Below, piece by piece: positions 34,871-42,099 of a stretch of DNA of 64,000 bases. The position numbers were made by a program, and so were the translations under genes. Origin of the DNA: Polluticoccus soli (GTDB lineage: Bacteria > Bacteroidota > Bacteroidia > Chitinophagales > Chitinophagaceae); the NCBI RefSeq assembly GCF_029269745.1, contig NZ_JARJHT010000002.1:124001-188000 (forward strand). The letters run 5' to 3'. Every line of letters starts with the position of its first letter. Positions within the stretch are counted from its first letter, which is position 1. The notes under the pieces were generated by a model. It did not search any database. It saw only the letters and a list, made by a program, of their open reading frames with translations, and had not been told where the DNA came from.

Positions 34871-36007
34871 ATGAACAACAGAAAACTGAAAGTTTTGACG
34901 GTAGTTGGTACGCGTCCGGAGATCATCCGGCTTTCGCGTGTACTGGCTGCACTGGACGCGTCACCTGCTATAGAGCATGTTTTGGTGCATACGGGTCAGA
35001 ACTACGATTATGAACTGAATCAGATCTTTTTTGAAGACCTCGAGCTCAGGAAACCAGATTACTTTCTGAATGCCGCAGGCAAAAACGCTACCGAAACTAT
35101 TGGGCACATACTTATCAATATTGACCCTATTCTCGAAAAGGAAAAACCGGATGCTTTTCTTGTATTAGGTGATACCAATAGCTGCCTTTGCGCAATACCG
35201 GCAAAAAAGCGCCACATCCCCATATTTCATATGGAGGCGGGTAACAGGTGTTTCGATCAGCGCGTGCCTGAAGAGACCAATCGCCGTATCGTAGATCATA
35301 TCAGTGATATCAACCTGACCTATAGCGACATCGCAAGAGAATATCTTTTGCGCGAAGGTCTTTCGCCTGACCGCGTGATCAAGACTGGCAGCCCGATGTA
35401 TGAAGTGTTGCATCATTTTATGCCGAAAGTGTCAAACTCCAAGATACTATCCGAGCTATCGCTGGCGAAGGGAAAATATTTTGTGGTATCGGCACATCGC
35501 GAAGAAAATATCAGCTCACAGCGCAACTTTACTAACCTGGTAAAGGTGCTGAATGATATGGCTGCGCAGTTCGAATTGCCAGTTATCGTTTCAACCCATC
35601 CGCGCACGCAAAAGATGATAGAGCAGCAGCAGGTGAGTTTTAATAAACACGTGCGACTGATGAAACCTTTTGGTCTGACAGACTATATCGCTCTGCAACG
35701 GAATGCAAAAGCCGTGCTTTCTGATAGCGGTACTATCACTGAAGAGTCATCAATTCTTAATTTTCCTGCGCTGAATATCAGGGAAGCTCATGAGCGCCCG
35801 GAAGGTATGGAAGAAGCAGCGGTAATGATGGTGGGATTAAATCCCGAAAGGATCATGCAAGGGCTATTGCAGCTGGAGGGACATAGTGACGAGCAGCGGG
35901 TATTCAGGATGGTGAACGATTATTCCATGCCCAATGTTTCTGATAAAATAGTAAGAATAATACTCTCCTATACTGACTACGTGAAAAGAGTAGTTTGGTC
36001 TGAATAA
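34871..36007 (+). CDS. capG: UDP-L-FucNAc synthase (2-epimerase), CapG/FnlC/WbjD-like
   Basis: 378 residues, family length about 374. It is a non-hydrolysing 2-epimerase of GT-B fold that finishes UDP-L-FucNAc. TVVGTRPEIIRLSRV at residues 10-24, HTGQNYDYELNQIFFEDL near 41, LGDTNSCL near 98, FHMEAGNRCFDQRVPEETNR near 118 and LSDSGTITEESSIL near 285 are the CapG spellings of the epimerase motifs, distinct from the two WecB-like copies upstream. Nine bases after capF. With CapE and CapF it completes the pathway in this locus. Confidence 0.92.
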   Translation: MNNRKLKVLTVVGTRPEIIRLSRVLAALDASPAIEHVLVHTGQNYDYELNQIFFEDLELRKPDYFLNAAGKNATETIGHILINIDPILEKEKPDAFLVLGDTNSCLCAIPAKKRHIPIFHMEAGNRCFDQRVPEETNRRIVDHISDINLTYSDIAREYLLREGLSPDRVIKTGSPMYEVLHHFMPKVSNSKILSELSLAKGKYFVVSAHREENISSQRNFTNLVKVLNDMAAQFELPVIVSTHPRTQKMIEQQQVSFNKHVRLMKPFGLTDYIALQRNAKAVLSDSGTITEESSILNFPALNIREAHERPEGMEEAAVMMVGLNPERIMQGLLQLEGHSDEQRVFRMVNDYSMPNVSDKIVRIILSYTDYVKRVVWSE

Positions 36008-36008
36008 C

Positions 36009-37226
36009 ATGCGTGTTCTTATTCTTAGTCAATGGTGTTATCCGGAACCTGATCTGAAAGCGCTCACCTTTGCCCGGGAGCTGCAGAAGAAAGGGCATTC
36101 GGTGCAGATACTGACGGGGTTTCCAAACTATCCCGGAGGTAAGCTGTATGAAGGGTATAAAGTGAAGTGGTCGCAGAGAGAAGTGATCGAAAACGTTGAA
36201 ATAATACGCGTGCCGCTTTATCCCAGTCATGACCAGTCGGGCGGTAAACGGATGCTGAACTATTTGAGTTTTGCTTTCAGCGCTGCACTGCTGGGTGTAT
36301 TTCGGGTGAAGAAAGCAGATGTTATGTATGTGTATCATCCACCTGCTACGATCGGAATACCCGCAGTATTTATTCGGTTTTTCAGGCGTATCCCGGTAGT
36401 GTATGACATCCAGGACATGTGGCCGGATACATTAACCGCAACCGGCATGGTGAAAAATAAAATTGTTTTGAAACTTATTAGCTGGTATTGTGCTTTTATT
36501 TACGGAATCGTTGATAGGATCACGGTACTCTCGCATGGTTTTAAAAACCGGCTGGTGTCGCGGGGAGTAGATGCTGCAAAGATCGACGTGATATATAATT
36601 GGCCCAACCCGTTCACACTGCCGGAAATACAGGACAAATCGCGTATACCCGCCGCTGCTGAAAAGTTTACTATTTTATTTGCAGGCACAATGGGACGAGC
36701 CCAGGCATTGGATAAAGTGTTGGATGCCGCCGCAATACTAAAGGCGGAAGGTGCCAGTAATATTCAGTTCGCATTTCTTGGTGGTGGGATATGTCTTGAT
36801 GAACTAAAAGCCCAGAAAGAAAGATTACGTCTCGATAATGTTGTATTCCTGCCACGTGTCAATAACAGTGATGTAGGAACCTACCTTGCCGCTGCAGATG
36901 CACTTTTGGTGCACCTGAAAGACGACGAATTGTTCAAGATTACCATACCGTCCAAAACACAGGCGTATTTCCAGGCGGGCAAGCCTGTACTGATGGCAGT
37001 TGGCGGTGATGCTGATGCTATGATAAATGATGCTGGCGCTGGGGTCTGTTGTCCGCCTGAGGATGCGGAAGCGATGGCAGCAGCAGCAATTAAGCTATCG
37101 AGGCTAAGCGAACAACAACTGGCTGACATGGGTACCAACGCCAGAAGCTATTTTGACAAATATCTGGCGATAGACCATGGGGTCAGCCAGTTTGAAAAAG
37201 CATTTGAAACCACCGTCAATGTATAA
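36009..37226 (+). CDS. wbuB: WbuB-like L-FucNAc transferase, GT4
   Basis: 405 residues, close in size and motif order to WbuB/WbuB-like GT4 enzymes that transfer L-FucNAc and sit next to FnlABC in other O-antigen loci. Visible features: ILSQWCYPEPDLKALTFA at the N-terminus, LTGFPNYPGGKLYEGYK near residue 35, VVYDIQDMWPDTLTATG near 128, ILFAGTMGRAQALDKVLDAA near 223 and TIPSKTQAYFQAGKPVLMAV near 310. Directly after capG (one base between) and before the priming transferase, it may attach L-FucNAc to the lipid-linked primer as the second sugar. That order is inferred from family and context. Confidence 0.85.
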   Translation: MRVLILSQWCYPEPDLKALTFARELQKKGHSVQILTGFPNYPGGKLYEGYKVKWSQREVIENVEIIRVPLYPSHDQSGGKRMLNYLSFAFSAALLGVFRVKKADVMYVYHPPATIGIPAVFIRFFRRIPVVYDIQDMWPDTLTATGMVKNKIVLKLISWYCAFIYGIVDRITVLSHGFKNRLVSRGVDAAKIDVIYNWPNPFTLPEIQDKSRIPAAAEKFTILFAGTMGRAQALDKVLDAAAILKAEGASNIQFAFLGGGICLDELKAQKERLRLDNVVFLPRVNNSDVGTYLAAADALLVHLKDDELFKITIPSKTQAYFQAGKPVLMAVGGDADAMINDAGAGVCCPPEDAEAMAAAAIKLSRLSEQQLADMGTNARSYFDKYLAIDHGVSQFEKAFETTVNV

Positions 37227-37830
37227 ATACGGTCTTAAGCGGGTGGTGGATATTGTAGGTTCTTTAGCCTTGCTTGTACTTGCGTCTCCTTTTTTCGTTG
37301 TTACTTGGGGCTTATTGCTTTTTAATAATGGAGGCAACGCTTTCTTTGTGCAGCCGCGCATAGGCAAACGCAACAGGGTCTTTAGAGTGTTGAAGTTCAA
37401 AACAATGAACGATCGCCGTGACCGGCAGGGCAATTTATTGCCGGACTCAGAACGATTAACGCCGCTCGGTGCTTTTGTTCGCAAAAGCTCTCTTGATGAG
37501 CTTCCTCAACTTATCAATGTGCTAAAGGGCGACATGAGCCTGATAGGCCCTCGTCCTTTGTTGGTGGAGTACCTGCCACTTTATGATAATGAGCAAATAA
37601 GGCGGCACGAAGTGCTCCCGGGCATTACCGGCTGGGCGCAGGTCAACGGCCGTAATACCATTACATGGGAGCAAAAATTCTCCTACGATGTGTGGTATGT
37701 TGATAACATATCCTTTACCTTAGACCTAGCCATTCTGTGGCGCACTATAAAAAAGATAATTGTGTCCGAAGGCATTAGCTCTGCTACTTCTGCAACAATG
37801 GAAAAATTCACAGGATCAACGAATGTTTAA
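37219..37830 (+). CDS. pglC: PglC-like phosphoglycosyl transferase (glycan initiation)
   Basis: 203 residues, the small monotopic type with one N-terminal re-entrant hydrophobic helix (IVGSLALLVLASPFFVV, about residues 12-28) and the catalytic Asp93-Glu94 pair in SSLDELPQ. Further landmarks are FKTM at 60-63, IGPRPLL and PGITGWAQVNGRN. It moves a phospho-sugar, in PglC a diacetyl-bacillosamine phosphate, from UDP onto undecaprenyl phosphate at the inner membrane and so starts glycan assembly. The ATG at 37219 is inside the end of the WbuB-like gene; the longer frame upstream is rejected because MYKYGLKR is the family start. PglD- and PglE-like genes follow. Confidence 0.92.
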   Translation: MYKYGLKRVVDIVGSLALLVLASPFFVVTWGLLLFNNGGNAFFVQPRIGKRNRVFRVLKFKTMNDRRDRQGNLLPDSERLTPLGAFVRKSSLDELPQLINVLKGDMSLIGPRPLLVEYLPLYDNEQIRRHEVLPGITGWAQVNGRNTITWEQKFSYDVWYVDNISFTLDLAILWRTIKKIIVSEGISSATSATMEKFTGSTNV

Positions 37831-38431
37831 GCCTACTATCGTTTTCGGAGCCAGCGGGCATGGAAAAGTGGTCATCGAATTGCTGGAGATAAACGCCATC
37901 ACGGAAATTACTATCTGGGATGACGCTGAGCGACCGGAGGTGTGGGATTATCCAGTAGAGAAACCATACTTGCAAAAGTTAAGTGCTGACTACGGTATGG
38001 TCATAGCTATTGGTAATAACAGTACCAGGAAGGAAGTTGCCGAAAAGTATCGGGAGCATGTTGATTTTGTTATTCCTGTACATCCCTCGGCTGCTGTAAG
38101 TCGCCGGGTTAATGTGGGCAAAGGAACGGTTATTATGGCCGGTGTAGTCATTAATACCGACACAAAAATAGGAGAGCATTGCATCATCAATACCTCTGCG
38201 TCTATCGATCATGACTGTCTGTTGGGCGACTTTGTTCATATTTCGCCGAATGCTACTTTGTGCGGCGATGTGCAAGTTGGTGAGGGCACTCATATTGGAG
38301 CAGGCAGTGTAGTAATACAAGGGATAAGAATAGGGAAGTGGAGTACCATTGGTGCTGGCACCGTGGTGATAAGGGACGTGCCGGATTATGCCACGGTTGT
38401 GGGTAATCCCGGTAAAGTTATTAAAGGCTAA
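37823..38431 (+). CDS. pglD: PglD-like UDP-amino-sugar N-acetyltransferase
   Basis: 202 residues (Campylobacter PglD about 195). The N-terminal Rossmann-like part contains VFGASGHGKVVIELL (residues 7-21), which binds the UDP-sugar; from about residue 85 a left-handed beta helix of hexapeptide repeats binds acetyl-CoA. The catalytic base His is at about residue 130 in IDHDC. Expected reaction is acetylation of the 4-amino group of UDP-4-amino-4,6-dideoxy-GlcNAc to UDP-diacetylbacillosamine. Start overlaps pglC by eight bases. The 4,6-dehydratase PglF is not in the window. Confidence 0.88.
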   Translation: MFKPTIVFGASGHGKVVIELLEINAITEITIWDDAERPEVWDYPVEKPYLQKLSADYGMVIAIGNNSTRKEVAEKYREHVDFVIPVHPSAAVSRRVNVGKGTVIMAGVVINTDTKIGEHCIINTSASIDHDCLLGDFVHISPNATLCGDVQVGEGTHIGAGSVVIQGIRIGKWSTIGAGTVVIRDVPDYATVVGNPGKVIKG

Positions 38432-38440
38432 AAACTTTGT

Positions 38441-39598
38441 ATGAAACCTAAAATTTGGCTCTCAGCGCCACACATGGGCGGTAATGAGCAGCACTATGTA
38501 AACGAGGCATTTGACTCGAACTGGGTGGCGCCTCTGGGACCTAACGTCGATGGGCTCGAGCAGAACATCGCGCATTACCTCCGCGAAAATACCAGTGTGG
38601 CGGCATTAAGTTCGGGCACGGCAGCAATTCACCTTGCGCTGGTTATGTTGGGCGTTCAGCCAGGCGATGAAGTGATCTGCCAGAGTATGACATTCTCAGC
38701 ATCGGCAAATCCTATAGCCTATCTCGGTGCAACTCCCATCTTTATAGACAGTGAACCAGAAACATGGAACATGTCACCGGTGCATCTTGAAGCGGCCATC
38801 AAAGACCGTCTTAGCAACGGTAAAAAGCCGAAAGCAATTATCCCGGTGCATCTATACGGTATGCCAGCGCATATGCAGGCAATCATGGAAATCGCCGAGC
38901 GATACGATATTCCGGTATTGGAAGATGCGGCTGAAGCATTAGGGTCTGCTATCGACGGTGTTAAATGCGGCACATTTGGTGTCATGAGTGTATTGTCATT
39001 CAATGGCAATAAGATCATTACTACGTCAGGCGGCGGCGCACTGGTAGCTAAAGAAGCAAAATACACAGAAAAGGCGCGATTCCTGTCTACGCAAGCCCGC
39101 GATGCAGCACCGCATTACCAGCATTCGCAAATAGGATACAACTATCGGATGAGCAACATTTGCGCTGGCATCGGTCGTGGGCAGATGGAAGTATTACTGG
39201 AAAGAGTCGCCCAGCGCCGGGCTATATTCGACAAATATGAGCAGCGGTACTCCGGACATCCTGGTGTATCCTTCCTTAAGGAGCCTGAAGGATACTCTAG
39301 CAACAGGTGGTTAACTACAATTTTGATAGATCCACAACAAGCCGGTATAAATAGGGAAACGCTCCGGTTGGCACTCGAAAATGACAATATAGAATCTCGC
39401 CCATTATGGAAACCAATGCACTTGCAGCCAGTTTTTGCTAATTGTCCGTTTTATGGCGATGATTGTGCAGAAAAATTGTTCGAGAATGGACTTTGCCTTC
39501 CATCTACTTCCAGCTTGACCGATAGCGACATAGAACGAATATTCTCTGTCATGGATAGTGTTTTTCAGCACGAATTGACAATTGTTGGCGGACGATAG
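38441..39598 (+). CDS. pglE: PglE-like UDP-4-keto-sugar aminotransferase (DegT/DnrJ/EryC1)
   Basis: 385 residues, PLP-dependent aminotransferase of the sugar type, family length about 386. Landmarks are LSSGTAAIHLAL at 56-67, EDAAEALGS at 161-169 (the Asp that binds the pyridine nitrogen) and the PLP Lys191 in FNGNKIITTSGGG. FDSNWVAPLGPNVDGLE near residue 24 matches the PglE/LegC-like group. It would transfer an amino group from glutamate to C4 of the UDP-4-keto-6-deoxy sugar, making the PglD substrate. Last biosynthetic gene before the export genes; 44 bases to wza. Confidence 0.9.
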   Translation: MKPKIWLSAPHMGGNEQHYVNEAFDSNWVAPLGPNVDGLEQNIAHYLRENTSVAALSSGTAAIHLALVMLGVQPGDEVICQSMTFSASANPIAYLGATPIFIDSEPETWNMSPVHLEAAIKDRLSNGKKPKAIIPVHLYGMPAHMQAIMEIAERYDIPVLEDAAEALGSAIDGVKCGTFGVMSVLSFNGNKIITTSGGGALVAKEAKYTEKARFLSTQARDAAPHYQHSQIGYNYRMSNICAGIGRGQMEVLLERVAQRRAIFDKYEQRYSGHPGVSFLKEPEGYSSNRWLTTILIDPQQAGINRETLRLALENDNIESRPLWKPMHLQPVFANCPFYGDDCAEKLFENGLCLPSTSSLTDSDIERIFSVMDSVFQHELTIVGGR

Positions 39599-39642
39599 TA
39601 TCTTCGTTCACCGTTTTTCAATTAATTTGATAAAAATTTATA

Positions 39643-40458
39643 ATGACAAAGTCACAGTCAGTATTTAGTAAAGGTTCCTTTGGTTTGGTGTGGTTATTAG
39701 GTTTATTCCTCCTCTTAGGCAGTGGATGTTCCAGTTCGAAGCAGTCAGTTTATTTTCGTGACGCACCCTCGTTAAGCGGCGGGACCGTCCAGGTGGTGGA
39801 GTTTTCCAGCTTTAAGATCAAGCCTGATGATATCCTGGATATTTCAATACAAACGCTTGATCCGCAAAATATGCAGGGCGTATCCTCAACGGGCGCCGGT
39901 TCTGAAAAAGTGGAAAATGGCGCTCCCGCAGGCTTCGTGGTAGATAAAAATGGATACATAGAACTGCCGATAGTAGGAAGGATGCATGTGGAAGGTCTTA
40001 CATTATCTGAAGCCAAAGAAAAGATAAGGACACAGGCAAAACAATTTTTTAAAGACCCACTGGTAAATATCCGTTTGGCCAATTTCCGGGTTACTGTATT
40101 AGGAGAAGTGCTTCGCCCGGGAACTATTATGGTGCCTGCTGAAAAAGCGGGTTTATTGGACGTTATCGGGATGGTCGGAGATCTTAGTTCATTTGCTAAC
40201 CGTGAAAAGATTGTCTTGATCAGAGAAGAGGGGACAACGAAAAAATTCGTCGAGCTTGATATAACATCTGCAGATGTTTTCAAATCTCCCTATTACTACG
40301 TAAGACCGGGAGATGTGATTTATGCAGAACCGACAAAGGTGCGGAATCGTAATGTGAATTATGACGCAACAAGGGACCGTTACATTTCCTATCTGCTGTC
40401 AGCCGTGACCGTGACCCTAACGATTATTACTTTTGTTAGGTACAACAGCAAGAACTAA
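39643..40458 (+). CDS. wza: Wza-like polysaccharide export lipoprotein
   Basis: 271 residues with an N-terminal lipoprotein signal peptide (hydrophobic WLLGLFLLLGSG, then Cys29 followed by Ser residues). A polysaccharide export (Poly_export) domain begins at YFRDAP and runs FKIKPDDILDISIQTL and YIELPIVGRMHVEGLTLSEA, and an SLBB domain follows from VTVLGEVLRPG to VRPGDVIYAEP. The C-terminal SYLLSAVTVTLTIITFV is a single hydrophobic or amphipathic helix, matching the outer-membrane helix of E. coli Wza. It forms the periplasm-to-surface conduit for the glycan. The usual Wzc tyrosine kinase partner is not adjacent, which is unusual. Confidence 0.9.
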   Translation: MTKSQSVFSKGSFGLVWLLGLFLLLGSGCSSSKQSVYFRDAPSLSGGTVQVVEFSSFKIKPDDILDISIQTLDPQNMQGVSSTGAGSEKVENGAPAGFVVDKNGYIELPIVGRMHVEGLTLSEAKEKIRTQAKQFFKDPLVNIRLANFRVTVLGEVLRPGTIMVPAEKAGLLDVIGMVGDLSSFANREKIVLIREEGTTKKFVELDITSADVFKSPYYYVRPGDVIYAEPTKVRNRNVNYDATRDRYISYLLSAVTVTLTIITFVRYNSKN

Positions 40459-40531
40459 AAAAAGAACCCTTTCCGTTTCACTTTCTACAATTTATGTATT
40501 AAGTTTAAGGCAGGAAAATTTACTGAGATAT

Positions 40532-41272
40532 ATGAAAAAAGTTTTACTGTCTGCTATTTTATTAGCATCAGCAAACGCCTTCGGGCAAGACCTGGAGTTT
40601 GGGGTTGGTGGCGGATTCAGCCAAAATACAGTACCTGATGGGAACATGGTGTACAAGCAGGATCAAACGCTGATGAACTACGCCGGTACCATGAAATTGC
40701 TTTATACTACATTCAACTACTGGCAGTTTGGCCTGGATGGGCATGTGATGGAAATTGCCGGGAAGTCAACTAAGGTTTATCAGGGTGTACTGACGGATTC
40801 TGTGGGTGGCGATAATCGTAAAATAGTATACGCTAAATATGGAGTTACTGTGTGCGGTGTAGTTAACAAAGCATTCCACTTTTACAATAAGCAGACCAAT
40901 AAGAAGAGCAAAAGTTATCTTTACTTAGGCGCGGCTGTTGGTTATGGCTCTGGCCGTAATGACCATATGGAGTATGATGCTTCTGAAACTTACAATGCGC
41001 CGGATGGTGGACGCGGCATAGTATTTGGCGGACAGGCAGGTTATGTAGGTAATCTGTCGGAAAAGCTAGGTTTCAACCTTGACATCGCGGTAAGGCGTAT
41101 GGATTTGAAATACGACGCAGGTGCTCCTTTGGTGTCGCCACTCGAAGACCTGCATTATAGCGTGGTTACAGTGCCGGTTACTTTCGGAATACGTTATTTC
41201 TTCTTTCGTACAGACAGAGACCTCGTACCAAGAGATCCTGGTGCACGCCCAATGGGAAGAGCATCTTATTAA
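40532..41272 (+). CDS. Predicted outer-membrane beta-barrel protein of the glycan locus
   Basis: 246 residues starting at ATG 40532; the open frame upstream only covers the end of wza in another frame. A signal peptide (KKVLLSAILLASANAFG, cut before Gln) is followed by alternating hydrophobic strands with glycine and aromatic girdle residues: FGVGGGFSQN, YWQFGLDGHVMEI, SYLYLGAAVGYGSG and VPVTFGIRYFFF near residue 225, an OmpA-like barrel end. A short proline-rich tail comes after. It lies 73 bases after wza and before a strong terminator, so it is probably the last gene of the glycan operon. Roles in glycan export or anchoring are possible by position only; it is not recognised as Wzi. Confidence 0.72.
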   Translation: MKKVLLSAILLASANAFGQDLEFGVGGGFSQNTVPDGNMVYKQDQTLMNYAGTMKLLYTTFNYWQFGLDGHVMEIAGKSTKVYQGVLTDSVGGDNRKIVYAKYGVTVCGVVNKAFHFYNKQTNKKSKSYLYLGAAVGYGSGRNDHMEYDASETYNAPDGGRGIVFGGQAGYVGNLSEKLGFNLDIAVRRMDLKYDAGAPLVSPLEDLHYSVVTVPVTFGIRYFFFRTDRDLVPRDPGARPMGRASY

Positions 41273-41294
41273 GAATCAATTAACAACTTGCGAA

Positions 41295-41328
41295 TAAAAA
41301 AAAGCCGCCATCTGGCGGCTTTTTTTTA
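41295..41328. terminator. Bidirectional intrinsic terminator
   Basis: Stem AGCCGCC/GGCGGCT centred on 41311, with eight A on the left and eight T on the right. It serves both the glycan operon arriving from the left and the minus-strand gene at 41333 arriving from the right. Confidence 0.92.
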
Positions 41329-41332
41329 TGTC

Positions 41333-42019
41333 TTAGTGAGTGTAGTCGGAGTCAAAAAAGCTATAGAAATTGCTGTTTAGAGTAGCCGCTTTGCCCGTAT
41401 AGGAAAGATTGAAACTGTGCGATTTATAGGTATACCGTTTGGCGCTTTTACGCTCACCGGTTCCTTTGGGGGTTCGTACCGTATTCCGTGGCAGCTGTCT
41501 GAACTTGTGGTCGTATACTACGATGCGGGGTTTTGCGGAGTTGACATTGTCGCTGGCGCTGAAAATATCGATATCTTCTCCTTTTCTGCCCGGTAAGAAG
41601 TCTTCAGACATCATTAAAGCGTTCATTACGATCAAATAGTTAGTATCGTTAGGCTTTACTATGAGATCTGTGGCTGGTGTGAGGTCTTTGTTAAGTATAT
41701 GCCCGGTAAATTTCTTGTCCATGATGAACCGTGCATTAGTATCGTAATAATAATACACCGGACAGTAGTCAAAGTTTTCATTGAAATCCTTTACGATCTG
41801 CATGGCGGCATTGTGTGCCTCACGTTGAAATTTGATAAGGTCTTCCGTTCTTTTGGTCTTTTTGTAAAATGCTACTCGGCGTGGGTAGGTAAAAAGTTGG
41901 ACAAAAATAGCTTTGGGTGGTGAGGCACGGTAGCGTTGCTTGACGCGCCAGGGGCGCTGCGCTGATGCGCTGAATGAGCCTGCCAGGAATGCCAAAAGCA
42001 GCAGGTGCTTGATCTTCAT
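41333..42019 (-). CDS. Secreted protein of unknown function
   Basis: 228 residues starting at 42019, where a clean signal peptide begins (KIKHLLLLAFLAGSFSASA, cleavage before QRP). The longer frame upstream is rejected because it would bury the signal. The mature part is basic and tyrosine-rich with no domain I recognise: VFAFYKK-like and NYLIVMNALMMSEDFLPG stretches suggest a mixed alpha/beta fold, and the last 60 residues are rich in Ser, Thr and Asn. It is convergent with the glycan operon and shares its terminator, but runs the opposite way, so a functional link is not implied. Likely periplasmic or outer-membrane. Confidence 0.75.
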   Translation of the reverse strand: MKIKHLLLLAFLAGSFSASAQRPWRVKQRYRASPPKAIFVQLFTYPRRVAFYKKTKRTEDLIKFQREAHNAAMQIVKDFNENFDYCPVYYYYDTNARFIMDKKFTGHILNKDLTPATDLIVKPNDTNYLIVMNALMMSEDFLPGRKGEDIDIFSASDNVNSAKPRIVVYDHKFRQLPRNTVRTPKGTGERKSAKRYTYKSHSFNLSYTGKAATLNSNFYSFFDSDYTH

Positions 42020-42052
42020 AATTATAGTTGAGTGTGCTGTAAGATACAAAAA

Positions 42053-42084
42053 AATAAGCCCTCCCTTCTTAGGGAGGGCTTATT
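42053..42084 (-). terminator. Intrinsic terminator of the DUF2723 gene
   Basis: A perfect 13-base-pair stem (42053-42065 with 42072-42084) around a 6-base loop. On the minus strand the right-hand side becomes the T-run (seven T at 42047-42054), placed 16 bases beyond the DUF2723 stop codon. On the plus strand there is no T-run, so it works for minus-strand transcripts only. Confidence 0.88.
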
Positions 42085-42099
42085 AACTGGTTTTTTACA

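Noticed and set aside
39750-40283. Minus-strand frame of 177 codons inside wza
   Set aside because: The plus strand there encodes clear Poly_export and SLBB domains; the antisense frame is compositional and has no motif.
1-41272. CRISPR array, integrase, IS element or tRNA within the glycan locus
   Set aside because: I saw no repeat-spacer pattern, no transposase or integrase motif and no cloverleaf sequence, despite the accessory nature of the region.
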